Positions 62,134-64,000 of a stretch of 64,000 nucleotides of DNA are shown here, one piece after another. Each line of letters opens with the position of its first letter. Positions within the stretch are counted from its first letter, which is position 1. A program made the translations under genes and the position numbers. Under the pieces are notes generated by a model. That model worked only from the letters and a program-made list of their open reading frames with translations. It ran no database searches and had not been told where the DNA came from. This stretch comes from Pseudonocardia sp. C8 (lineage in GTDB: Bacteria > Actinomycetota > Actinomycetes > Mycobacteriales > Pseudonocardiaceae): the NCBI RefSeq assembly GCF_014267175.1, contig NZ_JACMTR010000002.1:5481501-5545500 (forward strand), given 5' to 3'.

Positions 62134-62667
62134 GGAACCGACGCTAGCCGGGTCGGCCCCCGACGGCGCGTCGCCGGATCCGGGCCACCCCGACGACCCC
62201 TCGGACGGCCCAGCGCCGGGCGCGGACGGAGCAGCATCCGCCGCCGATGATCACGCATCGTCGAATGACACTCCTGTAGTGGACACCCTGTCGGCCGATC
62301 CGGCCACCAGCGGGTGGCCACGCCGTGACGGCATGCGCTCCGGCGGTCCGGACGTGCCGATCCCGGGCCGGCCACGGCAGGCCGCAGCGGCGGTCCCGGC
62401 GCGGTCCCGGGCCTTCCGCGTCAGGATGACGATTACTGAATGCTCCAGGAGGGCGTGAATCGTCACTGTGCGTCGATGACGCGGAGGGTGACGGCATGGC
62501 TACGCCACCCGTACGAGCGGACCTGCGAAGGCTGCTGTAACCGCCGTTTCCCCGCTCGTGTGTCACCCGTTGACCGGACGAGTGGGCCGCACGGCGGTAC
62601 GCCGAGCACCAGGTCGGGTGAGACGCCGGAAGCCCGCGACGGACATGGGGAGCAGGAGGTACGGCGG
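62134..62667. other. Intergenic region, no supported gene
   Basis: This 534-bp stretch lies between two divergent genes. It has an AT-richer patch at about 62255-62290 and another at 62425-62470. A GTG at 62455 with AGGAGG upstream could extend the next gene's frame leftward by 71 codons, but codon use there is not typical of coding sequence. Confidence 0.5.
62141..62146 (-). promoter_or_regulatory. -10 element for the leaderless AI-2E transporter transcript
   Basis: TAGCGT on the minus strand, 7 bp before the ATG. Confidence 0.5.
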
Positions 62668-63147
62668 GTGCACGAGTTCGATCACGCGTTCAGCAACGGC
62701 AGGGGCCTCGAGCCGTCGATCCGGCATCGGCGGGAGGCGGGGGCCGGCTGGCCGTTCCCCGGCCGGCACGAGTCGCACGCGGAGATCCGGGAGGAGACCC
62801 CGATCTTCCATGCGCTGACCGTCGGCGGGTGGCGCGAGCGGCAGCGCTCCGGCGGAGCCGGGGAGGGCGTCCGGCGGGTGCACCGCGGGACCGTCCGCAC
62901 GACCCGCCGCACCGCCGACGCGGGCCCGCGTCGCGTTCCCGACGCGCTCGCCGGCCTGCACCACGGTGGCTCCGCACCGGTCCCGGAGCAGTCCGAGCCG
63001 GGCGACCGGTTCGACCGGAACGACCCGGACGCCGCCGCGACGGCGATCCTGCGCCGGCGCCGGGACGCCGCGCGGGCCGCGGACCGGGCCGCGATCGCGG
63101 GGCTCCTCGGCGGCTCCGGGCGGCACCGCCTGACCCGCAGCGCGTGA
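62668..63147 (+). CDS. Hypothetical protein
   Basis: A 159-aa protein that I do not recognise. It is charged and mostly disordered in appearance. The N-terminal part holds HEFDHAFSNGRGLEPSIRHR and EIREETPIFHALTVGGWRER; the C-terminal part holds AATAILRRRRDAARAADRAA. There is no signal peptide or membrane segment. The GTG at 62668 has AGGAGG 8 nt upstream, and codon third positions are G/C-rich from here on, supporting the call. Confidence 0.6.
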   Translation: MHEFDHAFSNGRGLEPSIRHRREAGAGWPFPGRHESHAEIREETPIFHALTVGGWRERQRSGGAGEGVRRVHRGTVRTTRRTADAGPRRVPDALAGLHHGGSAPVPEQSEPGDRFDRNDPDAAATAILRRRRDAARAADRAAIAGLLGGSGRHRLTRSA

Positions 63148-63253
63148 CGGGCCGGGAGCAGGCAACCCGGAGGCGTCCCGGGCGTCGATGAAGGTGCGCG
63201 CAGCGCGCCACGCGAGGGGTGCGGCGGGTGGGGACCCGCCGCGACCCGCGGCC

Positions 63254-63275
63254 CGATCCGGTGGGGACCGGATCG
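63254..63275 (+). terminator. Hairpin terminator
   Basis: A perfect 9-bp stem CGATCCGGT / ACCGGATCG with a GGGG loop, about 105 bp after the hypothetical gene. Confidence 0.55.
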
Positions 63276-63709
63276 TCGGGCCGACCTGATCGTCCCGTGG
63301 TGACCTCGGTGCCGCGGGATGGATGACGACCGGCTGGGGAGCGGGTCGTCAGCAGTGCACGGCGAGGGCCGGGCCGGGGGTCGGAGGGAGCCGACACCCG
63401 TCCCGGCCCTCGCGTGCGCGCACACGACCGGAGCGGTCGTGGTACCGGGTTGCGGTCGCGCCGGCACCCGGAGCCGTGGGGAGCGCGGTTCCGGGCAGGC
63501 GACCGTCGAGAGAGCGGGACGGCGTCGGCCCGGCCTCGGGTGGCGCAACGTGATCGCCACGGAGTGTGACCGTATCGGGCCGCCGTCCGGGTCACAAGGG
63601 GGCGACGCGGGCGAGTCACGCGCCACACGGAGCACCCCGGCCCCGCCGGCCCCGGCCGCACCGGTGTCGATCCGCACGGAATCGATCCGCACGGTGACGC
63701 TGCGCGCTC

Positions 63710-63715
63710 TACCCT
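63710..63715 (+). promoter_or_regulatory. -10 element for the leaderless oxidase transcript
   Basis: TACCCT ends 7 bp before the ATG at 63723, and there is no ribosome site. Confidence 0.55.
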
Positions 63716-63722
63716 GCATGTG

Positions 63723-64000
63723 ATGAGCACCGATGCCGCGGCGACCGGTCCGCGTCGTACCGACCGCCCGCTGGACGAGGCCGGCGTGGTGACCGCCGTA
63801 CGGCGGGCCGCCGAACGCGGTGCCACGGTGCGTCCGACCGGCACCGGGGCGGGCGCGCCGGGACCGCTCGTCCGGACCGACGACGTCCAGCTCGACGCCT
63901 CCGCCCTGACCGGGGTGGCCGAGATCGTCCACGACACCGTCCGGGTCCGCGGCGGGGAGACCGTCGCCGACCTGTGCACCGCGCTGGCCGCCGACGGGCG
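63723..64000 (+). CDS. FAD-binding oxidase, N-terminal part (runs off the window)
   Basis: Only the first ~92 residues are in the window. They match the start of the FAD-linked oxidase fold (FAD_binding_4, as in gulonolactone or alditol oxidases): EAGVVTAVRRAAERGATVRP, TGTGAGAPGPLVRTDDVQLD and VRVRGGETVADLCTALAADG. The His used for covalent FAD in some members is not seen in the TGTGAG segment, where Ala-Gly-Ala stands instead. The substrate cannot be told from this part. Confidence 0.75.
   Translation, partial: MSTDAAATGPRRTDRPLDEAGVVTAVRRAAERGATVRPTGTGAGAPGPLVRTDDVQLDASALTGVAEIVHDTVRVRGGETVADLCTALAADG

Larger units (their letters stand above)
63148..63722. other. Intergenic region, no supported gene
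   Basis: This 575-bp stretch holds the terminator at 63254-63275 and, at its right end, the -10 of the oxidase gene. Nothing else can be supported. Confidence 0.55.

Noticed and set aside
62440..62667. N-terminal extension of the hypothetical gene from a GTG at 62455
   Set aside because: Codon third positions are mixed and the residues look non-coding, whereas 62668 has its own good ribosome site.

Overview
The window is a very GC-rich actinobacterial chromosome segment carrying the replication origin. The gene set and order fit a Pseudonocardiaceae member, most likely Pseudonocardia or a close relative. This is inferred from protein content, codon use and conserved order, not from a marker gene. 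No rRNA, tRNA, insertion sequence, prophage or CRISPR array was found.

Layout. Positions 64-4299 (minus strand) hold dciA, recF, gnd and dnaN. Positions 4300-5382 are oriC, with DnaA boxes and an AT-richer purine tract, followed by a 62-bp tandem repeat array (5383-6364) and then dnaA (6409-8109, minus). Rightwards on the plus strand come rpmH, rnpA, yidD, yidC, jag, rsmG, parA and parB, the usual ribosome/membrane-insertion/partition block. A 1.5-kb gene-free region follows; it carries several parS sites and a 66-nt hairpin. Positions 15.5-25.8 kb hold a phosphotransferase-like protein, a Ddl-like ligase, an aminotransferase, an acetyltransferase, CwlM, TrxA, TrxB, an anti-sigma protein, SigM and a pseudokinase. 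Positions 26-30.5 kb hold a DUF6049 protein, a Nudix hydrolase and the CCA-adding enzyme. The flippase gene murJ, normally found between the pseudokinase and the DUF6049 gene, is absent here.

Positions 30.5-43.1 kb hold an MFS permease, a YqgE/AlgH protein, a second 62-bp array (32731-33571), an SdpI-family protein, leuS with a candidate leader ORF, a DUF1707 protein, a DMT permease, a LysR regulator, an SDR, an NlpC/P60 protein, and padR-ino1. Positions 43.3-53.4 kb hold DUF5318, ponA, a GT87-like protein, a Nudix hydrolase, endonuclease IV, rpsF-ssb-rpsR-rplI and dnaB. Positions 53.5-64 kb are more lineage-specific: an alpha/beta hydrolase, TerC, a DUF3040 protein, an RmlC-like cupin facing a sugar C-methyltransferase, a BlaI-type regulator, an SDR-DUF2867 protein, an AI-2E family permease, a hypothetical protein, and the start of an FAD-linked oxidase.

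How it works together. The core is replication initiation (dnaA, dnaN, dciA, dnaB, ssb, recF), segregation (parAB and parS), and envelope growth (yidC, cwlM, ponA, the sigM-trx cluster). DnaA-box-like sites lie at the dnaA promoter, over the dciA start and upstream of dnaB, which suggests common control by DnaA. The most unusual feature is a diverged tandem repeat with an almost invariant 62-bp period (about six helical turns). It occurs in the same orientation next to dnaA/oriC and again about 27 kb away.
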